Source: Candidatus Alistipes avicola (GTDB lineage: Bacteria > Bacteroidota > Bacteroidia > Bacteroidales > Rikenellaceae). Taken from it: a stretch of 64,000 nucleotides of DNA. The first letter of the stretch is position 1. Every line of letters starts with the position of its first letter. The translations under genes and the position numbers were made by a program. The notes under the pieces were generated by a model. That model was given only the letters and a program-made list of their open reading frames with translations, was not told the DNA's origin and did not search any database. Of the stretch, positions 19,383-27,602 are shown in pieces. The stretch is from contig DWYR01000001.1 in the NCBI GenBank assembly GCA_019118565.1, positions 17,443 through 81,442 of the forward strand, given 5' to 3'.

Positions 19383-20726
19383 ATGAATCTACTGGACAAA
19401 TTCCAACAATACATCCGCACCAACAACCTCGCCACGCCCGAGGACCGCATCCTGCTGACCGTTTCGGGCGGTGTCGATTCGATGGTCATGCTCTCGCTCT
19501 TCGTGCGCAGCGGCTACCACATCGGCGTGGCGCACTGCAACTTCCAGCTCCGGGGCAAAGAGGGGGACGAGGATGAAGAACTCGTACGCCGGAAGTGCGA
19601 GGAGTACGGACTTCCCTGGTACAACAAGCGTTTCGAAACCAAACAGGAGATGGAGCGCACGGGCGAATCGATGGAGATGGCCGCCCGACGGCTCCGCTAT
19701 GCCTGGTTCGACGAACTGAGCAGCCAGCACGGATATACGGTAATCGCCATCGCCCACCACATTGACGACTCGATCGAAACCTTCTTCATCAACCTGCTGC
19801 GAGGAACCGGATTGCGCGGACTGACCGGCATCAGCACCCATGTCGGCAAGCTGATCCGCCCGCTCATGTTCGCCTCTCGCAAGGATATTCTGGAGTATGC
19901 CGTTGCGCAGCACATCCCCTTCCGGGAGGACTCCACCAACCGATCGACCAAATATCTGCGCAACAAGATTCGTCTGGGTCTGGTCCCCCGCATCAAGGAG
20001 ATCAACCCCAAGTTCACCGACCTGATGCGCCAGAACATCGGCCGTCTGACCGATGCACAGCTCTTCATCAACCACGGCATCGAACGCATCCGCGAGGAGA
20101 TCATCACGACGAAGAACGGCATCGACACGATCCACACGGACCGCATCGACCCGGCCTTCCCGCTCAATTTCGTCATATTCGAGCTGCTCAACTCGACCTA
20201 CTCATTCAAGGGAGAGGTGACCGACTCGCTGGTACACGCCCTCGAACTGGGAACCTCCGGCAAACGCTTCTATTCCAAATCACACGTAGCCTATATTGAC
20301 CGGGGACGGATCATGGTCACCCCGATCTCCGACGACGACCCCTGCGAAGGCGTAATCGAAAAGGGAGCAGCACGCTGCTATTGCGGCAACTCGGTTCTCT
20401 ACCTCGAAATCTGCGACATCGACACGATCAAAAGCTTCGGAGTGCCGGAGCATATTGCACAGGTCGATGCCGACAAGTTGCAATACCCGCTCAAGGTACG
20501 CCGCTGGCAGGAGGGCGACTGGTTCATCCCCTACGGCATGACCGGACGCAAGAAGGTCAGCGACTATCTGATCGACCACAAAGTACCGCTTCCCGAAAAG
20601 AAGCGCCAATTCGTCCTCCTTTCGGGGGACGAGATCGTCTGGCTCATCGGCCGGCGCATCGACGACCGGTTCCGCCTTACCTCCGAAACCGAGAACGTAT
20701 TGCGCATAACCAAAGAGATCATCTGA
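19383..20726 (+). CDS. tilS: tRNA(Ile)-lysidine synthase
   Basis: A 447-residue N-type ATP pyrophosphatase that converts C34 of tRNA-Ile(CAU) to lysidine, so that AUA is read as Ile. The PP-loop SGGVDSM is near residue 29; AIAHHIDDSIETFFINLLRG and the REDSTN segment are typical. The C-terminal third contains the tRNA-binding domains (RRWQEGDWFIPYGM, KKVSDYLIDHKVP). It lies 10 bases after murB and 4 before holA, probably in one transcript. Confidence 0.97.
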   Translation: MNLLDKFQQYIRTNNLATPEDRILLTVSGGVDSMVMLSLFVRSGYHIGVAHCNFQLRGKEGDEDEELVRRKCEEYGLPWYNKRFETKQEMERTGESMEMAARRLRYAWFDELSSQHGYTVIAIAHHIDDSIETFFINLLRGTGLRGLTGISTHVGKLIRPLMFASRKDILEYAVAQHIPFREDSTNRSTKYLRNKIRLGLVPRIKEINPKFTDLMRQNIGRLTDAQLFINHGIERIREEIITTKNGIDTIHTDRIDPAFPLNFVIFELLNSTYSFKGEVTDSLVHALELGTSGKRFYSKSHVAYIDRGRIMVTPISDDDPCEGVIEKGAARCYCGNSVLYLEICDIDTIKSFGVPEHIAQVDADKLQYPLKVRRWQEGDWFIPYGMTGRKKVSDYLIDHKVPLPEKKRQFVLLSGDEIVWLIGRRIDDRFRLTSETENVLRITKEII

Positions 20727-20730
20727 CAAT

Positions 20731-21801
20731 ATGGCGAAAAGCGGGGTTAAATTCAAGGATACGGTAGCCGAGTACGAACGTCTGCGGGGGGAGATCTCCC
20801 AGCGTAAGTTCCTTCCCGTCTATCTGTTCATGGGCGAAGAGGCCTATTTCATCGACTCACTCGGGGACCTGCTCGCCTCGACCGTACTGAACGAAGCAGA
20901 GCGCACCTTCAACCAGATCGTCGTCTACGGACGTGACTCGGAGGCTGGACAGGTCATCAACCTCTGTCGCCAGATGCCCATGATGGGCTCCTATCAGGTT
21001 GTCATTGTCAAGGAGGCACAGCAACTCAAAGGGATTGAAAAACTTTCGCTCTACACCTCGAAACCTTCGCCTACGACAATACTGGTAATCTGCCACAAAG
21101 AGAAGAGCGTCGACAAGCGATCCCAACTCTACAAGAGCATCCTCGCCCAGGGTGCCGTACTCGAATCGGTCCGGCCGCGCGACTACGAGATTGCCGGCTG
21201 GCTCACACAATTCATCGCCTCGAAAGGGTGTACGATCGACAGCAAGGCTCTCGCCATGCTGACCGACCACCTGGGAACCGACATCGCGAAGATTTCGAAC
21301 GAACTGGACAAGCTCCTCATCGGACTCCCCGAAGGGACGACCCGCATCACCGATCTGCACATCGAGCAGAACATCGGCATCTCAAAGGATTTCAACAACT
21401 TCGAGTTATGCAAGGCGGTCGTTACGAAGAATGCGGAGCGCGCCCTGCAGATTGCCGACCACTTTGCCCGCAACCCGAAGGACAACCCGTTGCTGGTAAC
21501 CATTCTGGCCCTCTTCGGACAGTTCCGTGAGATCTTCCGCATCAACTACCTGCGCTGGCTGAGCCGCCACAAAGGAGTTCCCTTCCCGCAAGACCGCGAG
21601 TTGATGGGAATCCTGAAGATGAATAACCCCTATGCGCTCGGCGAGTTGAAACAGACCTCGGCCCTGTGGGACAACCGCAAGGTATTCAACATCCTCGGGC
21701 TGCTGCGTGAATACGACGCAAAATCGAAGGGCATGAACTCCGGCGGAGCCTCGGACGGAGAACTGCTGCGCGAGCTGCTTCTGAAAATCTTTCTGCAATG
21801 A
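20731..21801 (+). CDS. holA: DNA polymerase III subunit delta
   Basis: A 356-residue clamp-loader subunit that opens the beta clamp. N-terminal FLPVYLFMGEEAYFID is the usual start of HolA domain I; the middle helical lid (DHLGTDIAKISNELDKL) and the C-terminal collar domain (NPLLVTILALFGQFREIFR) follow. It has no P-loop, as expected for delta. It overlaps the following aminotransferase-like gene by four bases (ATGA). Confidence 0.93.
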   Translation: MAKSGVKFKDTVAEYERLRGEISQRKFLPVYLFMGEEAYFIDSLGDLLASTVLNEAERTFNQIVVYGRDSEAGQVINLCRQMPMMGSYQVVIVKEAQQLKGIEKLSLYTSKPSPTTILVICHKEKSVDKRSQLYKSILAQGAVLESVRPRDYEIAGWLTQFIASKGCTIDSKALAMLTDHLGTDIAKISNELDKLLIGLPEGTTRITDLHIEQNIGISKDFNNFELCKAVVTKNAERALQIADHFARNPKDNPLLVTILALFGQFREIFRINYLRWLSRHKGVPFPQDRELMGILKMNNPYALGELKQTSALWDNRKVFNILGLLREYDAKSKGMNSGGASDGELLRELLLKIFLQ

Positions 21802-22574
21802 GCGAATTGATCCTCTTCCGCGACGAAAAGGAGGAGCCCATGTCGCGACCAGCAGGAGCGTTCCTCTATCAGCATATCCATGTCCACGACGGTCATCCTC
21901 TTCATCTGGAGCAGCATATCCAGTTGCTAAATACAGCCTCCCGCCAGTTGTTCAAACGCGACTTCCGCCCCAATCCATCCCAACTGGCCGGACGAATCGC
22001 CGAACTGTTGCACAAGAATCGCTATCCGCAGAGAGGTTCATCGTTCGTCCGGATCGAACTGCCTGCCACAGGGGGTATCCGACTCCTTCCGGCAGGGATC
22101 TCTCTTTACGACGGGTACGCCCTCGGAGCCATACGCCACAAGGCATCGGTCCGGCAATACGACTATCCCATGCCGGAATACCCCACTTCGGCCGGAGAGG
22201 CAACTACGAATCTCATCCTGCAATGTGCCGAACAGGAAGGTATTACAGCCGTTATCCGCAGCGACCGGAACGAACTGGTCCGCTCGGTGAACAACGCTCC
22301 GCTGTTCGCCGTCAAGGGGGAGACGGTCTATACCCCACCTTCCCCGCCAAGTGTCGAACGGGAGTTGGCCCTGCGACTCATCCAGGCGGTCGGACTTCCG
22401 CTGCATGAGCAGGAGATCGGATGCGAACAGCTCCCGCTGTTCGACGAACTCTTCTATTTCAACCATCGGGGAATCTACTCGATCGCCCGCTGCGGATCGG
22501 CCCTCTACGCCGACATCATCACCTCTCGGCTCGCCCGTCGGCTCGACTCGCTGCTATCTCCCGAAAAAGAATAA
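21798..22574 (+). CDS. Aminotransferase class IV-like protein, active site degenerate
   Basis: A 258-residue protein with the class IV fold (PabC / branched-chain aminotransferase / D-amino acid transaminase). The N-terminal domain, HVHDGHPLHLEQHIQLL, and the C-terminal CEQLPLFDELFYFN region align by eye. Where the PLP lysine is expected (before TNLILQCAEQEGI) I read YPTSAGEAT, and where the Glu of the GxVxE motif is expected I read NELVRSVNNAPLF. Both catalytic residues therefore look replaced. It may be a non-enzymatic relative. It is translationally coupled to holA. Confidence 0.75.
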   Translation: MSELILFRDEKEEPMSRPAGAFLYQHIHVHDGHPLHLEQHIQLLNTASRQLFKRDFRPNPSQLAGRIAELLHKNRYPQRGSSFVRIELPATGGIRLLPAGISLYDGYALGAIRHKASVRQYDYPMPEYPTSAGEATTNLILQCAEQEGITAVIRSDRNELVRSVNNAPLFAVKGETVYTPPSPPSVERELALRLIQAVGLPLHEQEIGCEQLPLFDELFYFNHRGIYSIARCGSALYADIITSRLARRLDSLLSPEKE

Positions 22575-22601
22575 AAAACTTCTGTTTTCGAAATAGTTTT
22601 A

Positions 22602-22609
22602 TACCTTTG
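22602..22609 (+). promoter_or_regulatory. -7 box of coaD, close to the ATG
   Basis: TACCTTTG matches TAnnTTTG and lies only five bases before the coaD ATG, the same spacing as at murB. The -33 element is unclear. A leaderless coaD transcript is predicted. Confidence 0.55.
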
Positions 22610-22614
22610 CCTCC

Positions 22615-23088
22615 ATGTCACATACTATCGCCATATTTCCCGGATCGTTCGATCCATTCACCCGCGGGCACGAAGCGCTGGTCCGCGACGCTCAGAAAAT
22701 TTTTGACAAGATCGTAATCGGCATCGGCAACAACATCGCCAAACCGGGCCTGTTGAGCGTCGAAGCCCGCAAACAACTTATCGAAGACCTCTATGCCTCG
22801 AATCCCAACGTCGAGGTGAAGATCTACACGGGTCTGACAGGCGACTTTGCCCACAAAGAGGGAGCGTGCGCCATCATCCGGGGCGTGCGCAACACGACCG
22901 ATTTCGAATACGAACGTACCATGGAGGCTACCAACCACCGGCTCCATCCGGATATCATCACCGTCATGCTCTTCACGCCGGCTCCCGTGGCCGACATCTC
23001 ATCGAGCACCGTACGTGAAATCCTGGCCTTCGGCCGCCCGGTGGATGAATTCATCCCCGAAGGAATTGACATAAAGAAATACTTATAA
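22615..23088 (+). CDS. coaD: Pantetheine-phosphate adenylyltransferase
   Basis: A 157-residue enzyme that joins 4'-phosphopantetheine and ATP to dephospho-CoA, the penultimate step of CoA synthesis. The nucleotidyltransferase motif [18 protein letters not shown] (TxGH-type, here TRGH) is at the N-terminus and the ISSSTVREI motif near the C-terminus. Full length for the family. It is the first gene after a fresh promoter and is followed four bases later by lpxD. Confidence 0.97.
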   Translation: MSHTIAIFPGSFDPFTRGHEALVRDAQKIFDKIVIGIGNNIAKPGLLSVEARKQLIEDLYASNPNVEVKIYTGLTGDFAHKEGACAIIRGVRNTTDFEYERTMEATNHRLHPDIITVMLFTPAPVADISSSTVREILAFGRPVDEFIPEGIDIKKYL

Positions 23089-23092
23089 AGAT

Positions 23093-24142
23093 ATGATGGA
23101 ATTTACCGCAGAAATGATCGCCGGCTTTCTCGGCGGAGAGATCGTCGGAAACAAAGAGGCCAAAGTACACACCGTCTGCTCGATCGAGACAGGAGAACCC
23201 GGTGCACTCACCTATTTGACCAATTCGAAATACGAAAAACACCTCTATACCACCCAGGCGACCATCGTCCTGGTGAACAAGGATTTCATTCCACAGAAAG
23301 AGGTCACGGCCACCCTTGTCAAGGTTCCCGATGTCGGGATGGCCGTACTCAAGCTGCTCGAAATGTACCAGGCAGCCAAACCCCGCAAACAGGGTGTCAG
23401 CGAGAAAGCCTCCATTTCACAACAGGCTACTCTTGGGAAAAACTGCTACGTGGGTGATTTCGCCGTTATCGAGGCCGGTGCGAAAATCGGCAACGACTGC
23501 CAGATCTACCCCCAGGTCTACATCGGCGACGGAGTCACCGTCGGCGACGGCTGCACAATCTATCCGGGGGTGAAAATTTATGAGGGGTGCGTCATCGGCA
23601 GCCGCTGCATCCTGCACGCAGGCGCCGTGATCGGGGCCGACGGATTCGGATTCATCCCCAACGCGGAGGGTCGATTCGACAAGATCCCGCAACTGGGCAA
23701 CGTGGTGATCGAGGACGACGTGGAGATCGGAGCAAACACTTGCATCGACCGTGCCAAGACCGATTCGACCATCATCCGCCGGGGCGTGAAACTCGACAAC
23801 CTGATCCAGATCGGCCACAACGTACAGATCGGCGAAAACACCGTCTCGTCGGCACAGACCGGCATCGCCGGCACCTCGAAGGTGGGTCGCAACTGCTTCA
23901 TTGCCGGACAGGTCGGCATCGCGGACCACGTAACCGTCGGCGACCGGGTACTGCTCGGTTCGAAGAGCGGCATCGACAACGACGTAGCCGACGGAGAGAC
24001 CCGTCTGGGCTATCCCGCCCTGCCGGGACTCAAGTTCCACCGTTCATCGGCCGTATTCAAGAACCTGCCGGAGCTGGCTCAGCGGGTAAACCGCATGGAA
24101 CGAGAACTCGAATCACTGAAAAACAGCCAGGAGAACAAATAA
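23093..24142 (+). CDS. lpxD: UDP-3-O-acylglucosamine N-acyltransferase
   Basis: A 349-residue left-handed beta-helix acyltransferase that adds the second (N-linked) 3-hydroxyacyl chain in lipid A synthesis. An N-terminal uridine-binding domain (to about residue 105) is followed by many hexapeptide repeats (VIGNDC-, [15 protein letters not shown]) with the catalytic His in [13 protein letters not shown], then a C-terminal helix ([16 protein letters not shown]). The gene confirms a Gram-negative envelope. Either of two adjacent ATGs may be used. Confidence 0.96.
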   Translation: MMEFTAEMIAGFLGGEIVGNKEAKVHTVCSIETGEPGALTYLTNSKYEKHLYTTQATIVLVNKDFIPQKEVTATLVKVPDVGMAVLKLLEMYQAAKPRKQGVSEKASISQQATLGKNCYVGDFAVIEAGAKIGNDCQIYPQVYIGDGVTVGDGCTIYPGVKIYEGCVIGSRCILHAGAVIGADGFGFIPNAEGRFDKIPQLGNVVIEDDVEIGANTCIDRAKTDSTIIRRGVKLDNLIQIGHNVQIGENTVSSAQTGIAGTSKVGRNCFIAGQVGIADHVTVGDRVLLGSKSGIDNDVADGETRLGYPALPGLKFHRSSAVFKNLPELAQRVNRMERELESLKNSQENK

Positions 24143-24147
24143 ACGAG

Positions 24148-24822
24148 GTGGGCGAACAGGTCAAATATCGCATCATGGGCATCGACCCCGGCACGAACTA
24201 TATGGGTTACGGGGTATTGGAGGTTGACGGAAGAAAAGTCTCTGCCGTCGTCCTCGGCGATATTGATCTGCACCGATTTACCGATCCCTACGTCAAATTA
24301 CGCTATATTTTCGAGCGGGTCAGCGCACTTATCGACGAATATCGACCCAAAGAGGTCGCTCTCGAATCCCCCTTTTTCGGGGAGAACGTACAGAGCATGC
24401 TCAAACTCGGCCGTGCGCAGGGCGTTGCGATGGCCGCAGCATTGAGCCGCAACCTGGCTGTCTTCGAATACGCCCCGACACGCATCAAGCAGAGCATTAC
24501 GGGCAAAGGTTCGGCCGACAAGGAACAGGTCGCAGCCCTGATCGGCAACCTGCTGAAGGTAGACCGTCCGAAACGGCTCGATGCAACGGATGGAATGGCC
24601 GTAGCGCTGTGCCATTACTTCACCAGCTGCAACCCGCTCAACTCCCTCTGGGGTGAAGAACGGATCAAGGGACTCGGCGGAGGCCGCAAGGCCGCTTCGG
24701 CCAAAGGCAGCTCCAGCTGGGAGAAATTTCTACGGGAAAACCCCCAGCGGGAGATCCAACCGAAACGACAAAACGAACGGAACAATCAATCAGATAACCT
24801 ATTAAAAACTCGATCACGATGA
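24148..24822 (+). CDS. ruvC: Crossover junction endodeoxyribonuclease RuvC, with C-terminal tail
   Basis: Holliday-junction resolvase with an RNase H fold. The first acidic residue is in IMGIDPGTNYMGYGV, the second in EVALESPFFG, and the last pair in LDATDGMAVALCHY. GTG at 24148 is preferred because RuvC normally has several residues before GIDPG; ATG at 24175 would leave almost none. The core ends near LNSLWG, after which about 50 polar residues (Lys, Arg, Ser, Asn rich) follow, longer than in most RuvC proteins. It overlaps the next gene by four bases. Confidence 0.92.
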   Translation: MGEQVKYRIMGIDPGTNYMGYGVLEVDGRKVSAVVLGDIDLHRFTDPYVKLRYIFERVSALIDEYRPKEVALESPFFGENVQSMLKLGRAQGVAMAAALSRNLAVFEYAPTRIKQSITGKGSADKEQVAALIGNLLKVDRPKRLDATDGMAVALCHYFTSCNPLNSLWGEERIKGLGGGRKAASAKGSSSWEKFLRENPQREIQPKRQNERNNQSDNLLKTRSR

Positions 24823-25889
24823 AAAAATCCATTTTATTCGTTCTGGCCGCAGCGGCACTATGCAGCTGCAACGGCAACCGATACACGATCAAGGGAGAAC
24901 TCGCACAAAAAGGAACTACCGACACGGTTCGCCTGATGTCTCTGACCCAGACAGATGCCCCTGAAATCGCCAGTGCTCCGGTCGACCTGGAGGGCAACTT
25001 CACCTTCAAGGGCGAAGTGACGCAGCCCGATATTACCGTACTGACCGACAAGCGGGGACAGGGACTCGGTATCCTGTTCCTCGAACCGGGACAGATCGAA
25101 GTGACTCCGGCCCCTCTGGGGCAAGCTCAGGGGCTCATCCAAACCTCCGGAACTCCCTCCAACGACGCTTTTGCCTCGATTCAGGAAAAAATGATGGTCC
25201 TGCAAGGACAACTCTTCTCCTCGGCACAAACCGAAGATATGGAGAAGGCCGACTCGATCGAACAAGCCTTCAAGAACTTAATTCTGACCTGCATCGAGGA
25301 GAACCGAGACAATCAAGCGGGCATCTATCTGTTCGAATCGACTCTTCCCGGACTGGAACTCGATGAAGCTCGCGAGATTCAAAGCCATTTTACACCGGAA
25401 CTTCAGCAACACCCGATGATGGCATCCATCTCCCAAACACTGGATGCCATCGAAAATATCCAGATCGGCAAGCCCTTTACCGATATTACACTGCGTGCCG
25501 CCACCACCGACGAACCGCTCGCCGTATCGAGCCTCATCGAATCGGGCAAATGGGTGCTGATCGACTTTTGGGCGACCTGGTGCGGTCCCTGCCGCGCGGA
25601 AATGCCCTATCTGAAGGCAGCTTACGAGAAGTTCGCCGACAAAGGATTCACGATCTACGGCGTATCGCTCGACTCGAATCAGAGCGACTGGCTCTCATTC
25701 CTCGAAAAAGAGCAAATAACCTGGCCTAACGTCAATGTGTACGAGAACGACGAACCGGACCCCATCGTAGAGAAGTATGCCATCCGCTCTATTCCGACAA
25801 ACTTCCTGATCTCTCCCGAAGGAGTGATCGTCGCAAGAGATCTGCGCGGCGAAGAGTTGGAGGTAAAACTCACAGAACTTATAAAGTAA
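24819..25889 (+). CDS. DUF4369 / TlpA-like thioredoxin lipoprotein
   Basis: A 356-residue lipoprotein (lipobox ALCSC near residue 17) with an N-terminal DUF4369 beta domain (about residues 20-110), a helical linker and a C-terminal TlpA/AhpC-type thioredoxin domain carrying WATWCGPC near residue 252. It would act in the periplasm in disulfide reduction or cytochrome/thiol homeostasis; proteins of this build are numerous in Bacteroidota and their substrates are mostly unknown. The ATG overlaps the ruvC stop, and a strong terminator closes the operon. Confidence 0.9.
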   Translation: MKKSILFVLAAAALCSCNGNRYTIKGELAQKGTTDTVRLMSLTQTDAPEIASAPVDLEGNFTFKGEVTQPDITVLTDKRGQGLGILFLEPGQIEVTPAPLGQAQGLIQTSGTPSNDAFASIQEKMMVLQGQLFSSAQTEDMEKADSIEQAFKNLILTCIEENRDNQAGIYLFESTLPGLELDEAREIQSHFTPELQQHPMMASISQTLDAIENIQIGKPFTDITLRAATTDEPLAVSSLIESGKWVLIDFWATWCGPCRAEMPYLKAAYEKFADKGFTIYGVSLDSNQSDWLSFLEKEQITWPNVNVYENDEPDPIVEKYAIRSIPTNFLISPEGVIVARDLRGEELEVKLTELIK

Positions 25890-25910
25890 CAAGCAGTTAC
25901 GTCCAATGAT

Positions 25911-25954
25911 ATTCCCGACGGGAAGATAAATACCCGTCGGGAATTCATATTTTT
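25911..25954 (+). terminator. Rho-independent terminator after the thioredoxin lipoprotein
   Basis: A 12-bp perfect stem (ATTCCCGACGGG / CCCGTCGGGAAT) with a 10-base loop is followed by TCATATTTTT. It ends the coaD-lpxD-ruvC-thioredoxin transcript just before the tRNA promoter. Confidence 0.88.
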
Positions 25955-25986
25955 AACAGGGATATTTGCAATTTTTCACCGAATAA

Positions 25987-26018
25987 TTTGCGAAAAAGCA
26001 AATTTTACCCTACATTTG
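25987..26018 (+). promoter_or_regulatory. Promoter of tRNA-Arg
   Basis: TTTG at 25987-25990, a 20-bp spacer and TACATTTG at 26011-26018 make a full match to the Bacteroidota sigma consensus. The tRNA begins 12 bases after the box. Confidence 0.8.
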
Positions 26019-26030
26019 CAATCGCAATTC

Positions 26031-26104
26031 GGCGCCGTAGCTTAATTGAATAGAGCATCTGACTACGGATCAGAAGGTTACAGGTTTGAGTCCTGTCGGC
26101 GTCA
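26031..26104 (+). tRNA. tRNA-Arg(ACG)
   Basis: A 74-base cloverleaf. The acceptor stem GGCGCCG pairs with CGGCGTC (one G-U), discriminator A at 26104, no encoded CCA. The anticodon stem TCTGA/TCAGA encloses the loop CTACGGA, giving anticodon ACG. The T arm is ACAGG-TTTGAGT-CCTGT. From 26085 onward its 3' end and the following terminator are repeated exactly at 27359, the pattern left by integration at a tRNA gene. Confidence 0.95.
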
Positions 26105-26151
26105 CTTCCAAGAGAACCACTTACAGCAATGTAAGTGGTTTTTTTGTGTCT
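26085..26151 (+). repeat. Direct repeat copy 1 (att-like, in tRNA-Arg)
   Basis: 67 bp identical to 27359-27425. It starts in the T loop of the tRNA and runs through the terminator, so this copy keeps the tRNA functional. Confidence 0.92.
26115..26146 (+). terminator. Terminator of tRNA-Arg
   Basis: Stem AACCACTTAC / GTAAGTGGTT with a 6-base loop, then a run of T. It lies 10 bases after the tRNA and is included in the repeated segment. Confidence 0.88.
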
Positions 26152-26369
26152 TGTTTGATTTGACACAACAACTTATATCTCGTATTTCACTTCATCAAAA
26201 TACTTATCCCAGTTTGAAGAAAACAAAGTTCTTTTTCCAGATGAGTCACTATTGGATAGAAACTTTGTTTTGTCGAAATTTGTATTGCAACAACCCCGAA
26301 AAAAGAGGGCCGATGCCGTTGCATTTCCAACGATTGTTTTCTACTTTTGTGGAGACATATTGAATTACG

Positions 26370-26579
26370 GAAGTGTAACTTTATTCTCGTGCGGCGAACG
26401 TAGGAAATTCATAGCACAATAGAGAGAATAGGTGGCATGACTCTCCCGTCATATCCTTACGGATACGGCGCGGGGTTGTTGCTTATTTTATCTATTGGGT
26501 TTCCTACGACCTGTCGCACTAAAATAAAGCTCCAGCCCTGCGCTTCTTTGTTCAACCATACGCCATTGGATGGGCTGAA
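26370..26579 (+). ncRNA. Candidate structured RNA upstream of the islet genes
   Basis: Three helices lie one inside the other over 150 bases: CTTTATT (26379) with AATAAAG (26523), GTGCG (26389) with CGCAC (26515), and CGTAGGAAA (26399) with TTTCCTACG (26500). Inside them are two local hairpins, GAGAG/CTCTC (26422/26441) and TATCC-TTAC-GGATA (26452-26465) extended by CCG/CGG. That many collinear pairings are unlikely by chance and describe a multi-branched RNA. It is richer in GC than the AT-rich genes around it and ends next to the start at 26580, so it is either a cis-regulatory leader or a separate small RNA. I cannot assign it to a named RNA family. The stretch 26152-26369 shows no gene. 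Confidence 0.6.
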
Positions 26580-26933
26580 ATGGCAAAACAACAATTAATT
26601 ATGTTTTGTAAGAATTGTGGACGAGAGAATCCATCCTACGCAAAATTTTGTATTCGCTGCGGGTATAAACAAGATGAACCTGACAAAAAACAGGTTTGTC
26701 CCCCAACTTTTTTAGTACAATCTATATTAGTTACATTATTTTGTTGTTTACCATTTGGAATCGTAGGAATTATAAATGCAGCACGAGTAAGCTCCTACTT
26801 TGCAGGAGAACGTTACGAGGAGGCCGAACAAGCAAGTAAAAAAGCCTCTAGTTATACACTTATTGGTTGTATTCTTGGAGTAATATTATGGGTCATTTCT
26901 TTTGCACTAACAGACTTATACCATGTATTATGA
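26580..26933 (+). CDS. Zinc-ribbon CD225/dispanin-like membrane protein
   Basis: A 117-residue protein with an N-terminal zinc ribbon (FCKNCG ... FCIRCG, about residues 8-29) and two membrane helices. The first, with CCLPFGIVGIINAARV, matches the CD225/dispanin signature; the second is YTLIGCILGVILWVISFALT. Between them is a Glu/Lys-rich amphipathic segment (RYEEAEQASKKASS). Such proteins are common small membrane proteins in Bacteroidota with no settled function. An internal ATG at 26601 (MFCKNCG) may be the real start. It overlaps the DUF2752 gene by 11 bases. Confidence 0.82.
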   Translation: MAKQQLIMFCKNCGRENPSYAKFCIRCGYKQDEPDKKQVCPPTFLVQSILVTLFCCLPFGIVGIINAARVSSYFAGERYEEAEQASKKASSYTLIGCILGVILWVISFALTDLYHVL

Positions 26934-27309
26934 TGCAAAAAGATTCATTTGGAGAATATTCATATTTACCTTGATATTTCTATTCCTAATATTATACAGC
27001 ACATATGATCCTGAGAAAGTCAGCATATACCCTCAATGCCCGTTTTATATGCTAACCAAATTAAAATGTCCTGGATGCGGATCTCAACGTGCAATTCACA
27101 ACTTACTCAATCTAAACATTCAAAAAGCCTTTGAATACAACGCACTTTTGGTTTGCACGATTCCGATTATTCCGATCTTTATTGTAGCACAAATTTATAG
27201 AAGAAGATTTCCTCGCTTTTATAACACCTTATTTGGGACTCCATTTATAATAGGAATATTGCTAATAACCATTTCATGGTGGATCATCAGATTAACATTA
27301 AAAGTATAA
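26923..27309 (+). CDS. DUF2752 membrane protein
   Basis: A 128-residue protein with three predicted membrane helices (about residues 8-25, 75-92 and 107-124). Between helix one and two lies the DUF2752 signature KCPGCGSQRAIHNLL, a Cys pair followed by GSxRA. The function is unknown; the conserved Cys may bind a metal or thiol. It overlaps the CD225-like gene and is the last gene of the islet, ending 49 bases before the second repeat. Confidence 0.85.
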   Translation: MYYDAKRFIWRIFIFTLIFLFLILYSTYDPEKVSIYPQCPFYMLTKLKCPGCGSQRAIHNLLNLNIQKAFEYNALLVCTIPIIPIFIVAQIYRRRFPRFYNTLFGTPFIIGILLITISWWIIRLTLKV

Positions 27310-27358
27310 ATTAAGAACAAAATGCAGAATTTGTTTTACAGACAAATAAAATGATTGA

Positions 27359-27425
27359 TTTGAGTCCTGTCGGCGTCACTTCCAAGAGAACCACTTACAG
27401 CAATGTAAGTGGTTTTTTTGTGTCT
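27359..27425 (+). repeat. Direct repeat copy 2 (att-like, tRNA 3' fragment)
   Basis: Exact second copy of 26085-26151. It contains only the tRNA T-arm end, acceptor 3' strand and terminator, with no 5' tRNA half, so it is not a tRNA gene. Its hairpin can still stop the islet transcript. Confidence 0.92.
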
Positions 27426-27519
27426 ATATGACCGCTCATGCAAGAAAAGAGAGACGACTCCCGGTATAAAAAACAAGCGGCAAGGCCTTTCAAAATATCT
27501 TCCCGTCCGCTTTGCCCCC

Positions 27520-27552
27520 AAAAAAAAGGCTCCGTGCTGACTGCACGGAGCC
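27520..27552 (-). terminator. Terminator of the WG-repeat gene
   Basis: On the minus strand a 10-bp stem (GGCTCCGTGC / GCACGGAGCC) is followed by eight T. It lies 50 bases after the stop of the WG-repeat lipoprotein. Confidence 0.88.
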
Positions 27553-27602
27553 ACGATACGATTTTGTCAGGGCTCAACCAATAGCTCTCGTTTCAATACC
27601 GT

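Larger units (their letters stand above)
26085..27425 (+). mobile_element. tRNA-Arg islet bounded by 67-bp direct repeats
   Basis: The sequence 26085-26151 (3' end of tRNA-Arg plus its terminator) recurs without a mismatch at 27359-27425. Such repeats are what site-specific integration at a tRNA 3' end leaves (attL and attR). The 1.2 kb between them is AT-rich, unlike the surroundings, and holds a structured RNA candidate and two overlapping membrane-protein genes. No integrase, excisionase or mob gene is present, so it is either a decayed element or a non-autonomous one moved in trans. A simple segmental duplication cannot be ruled out. Confidence 0.7.

Noticed and set aside
26046..26363. 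Reading frame over tRNA-Arg and its terminator
   Set aside because: Starts inside the tRNA gene and crosses the terminator; no protein-like composition.
27359..27425. Second tRNA-Arg gene
   Set aside because: Only the 3' part of the tRNA is present; the 5' half, D arm and anticodon arm are missing.
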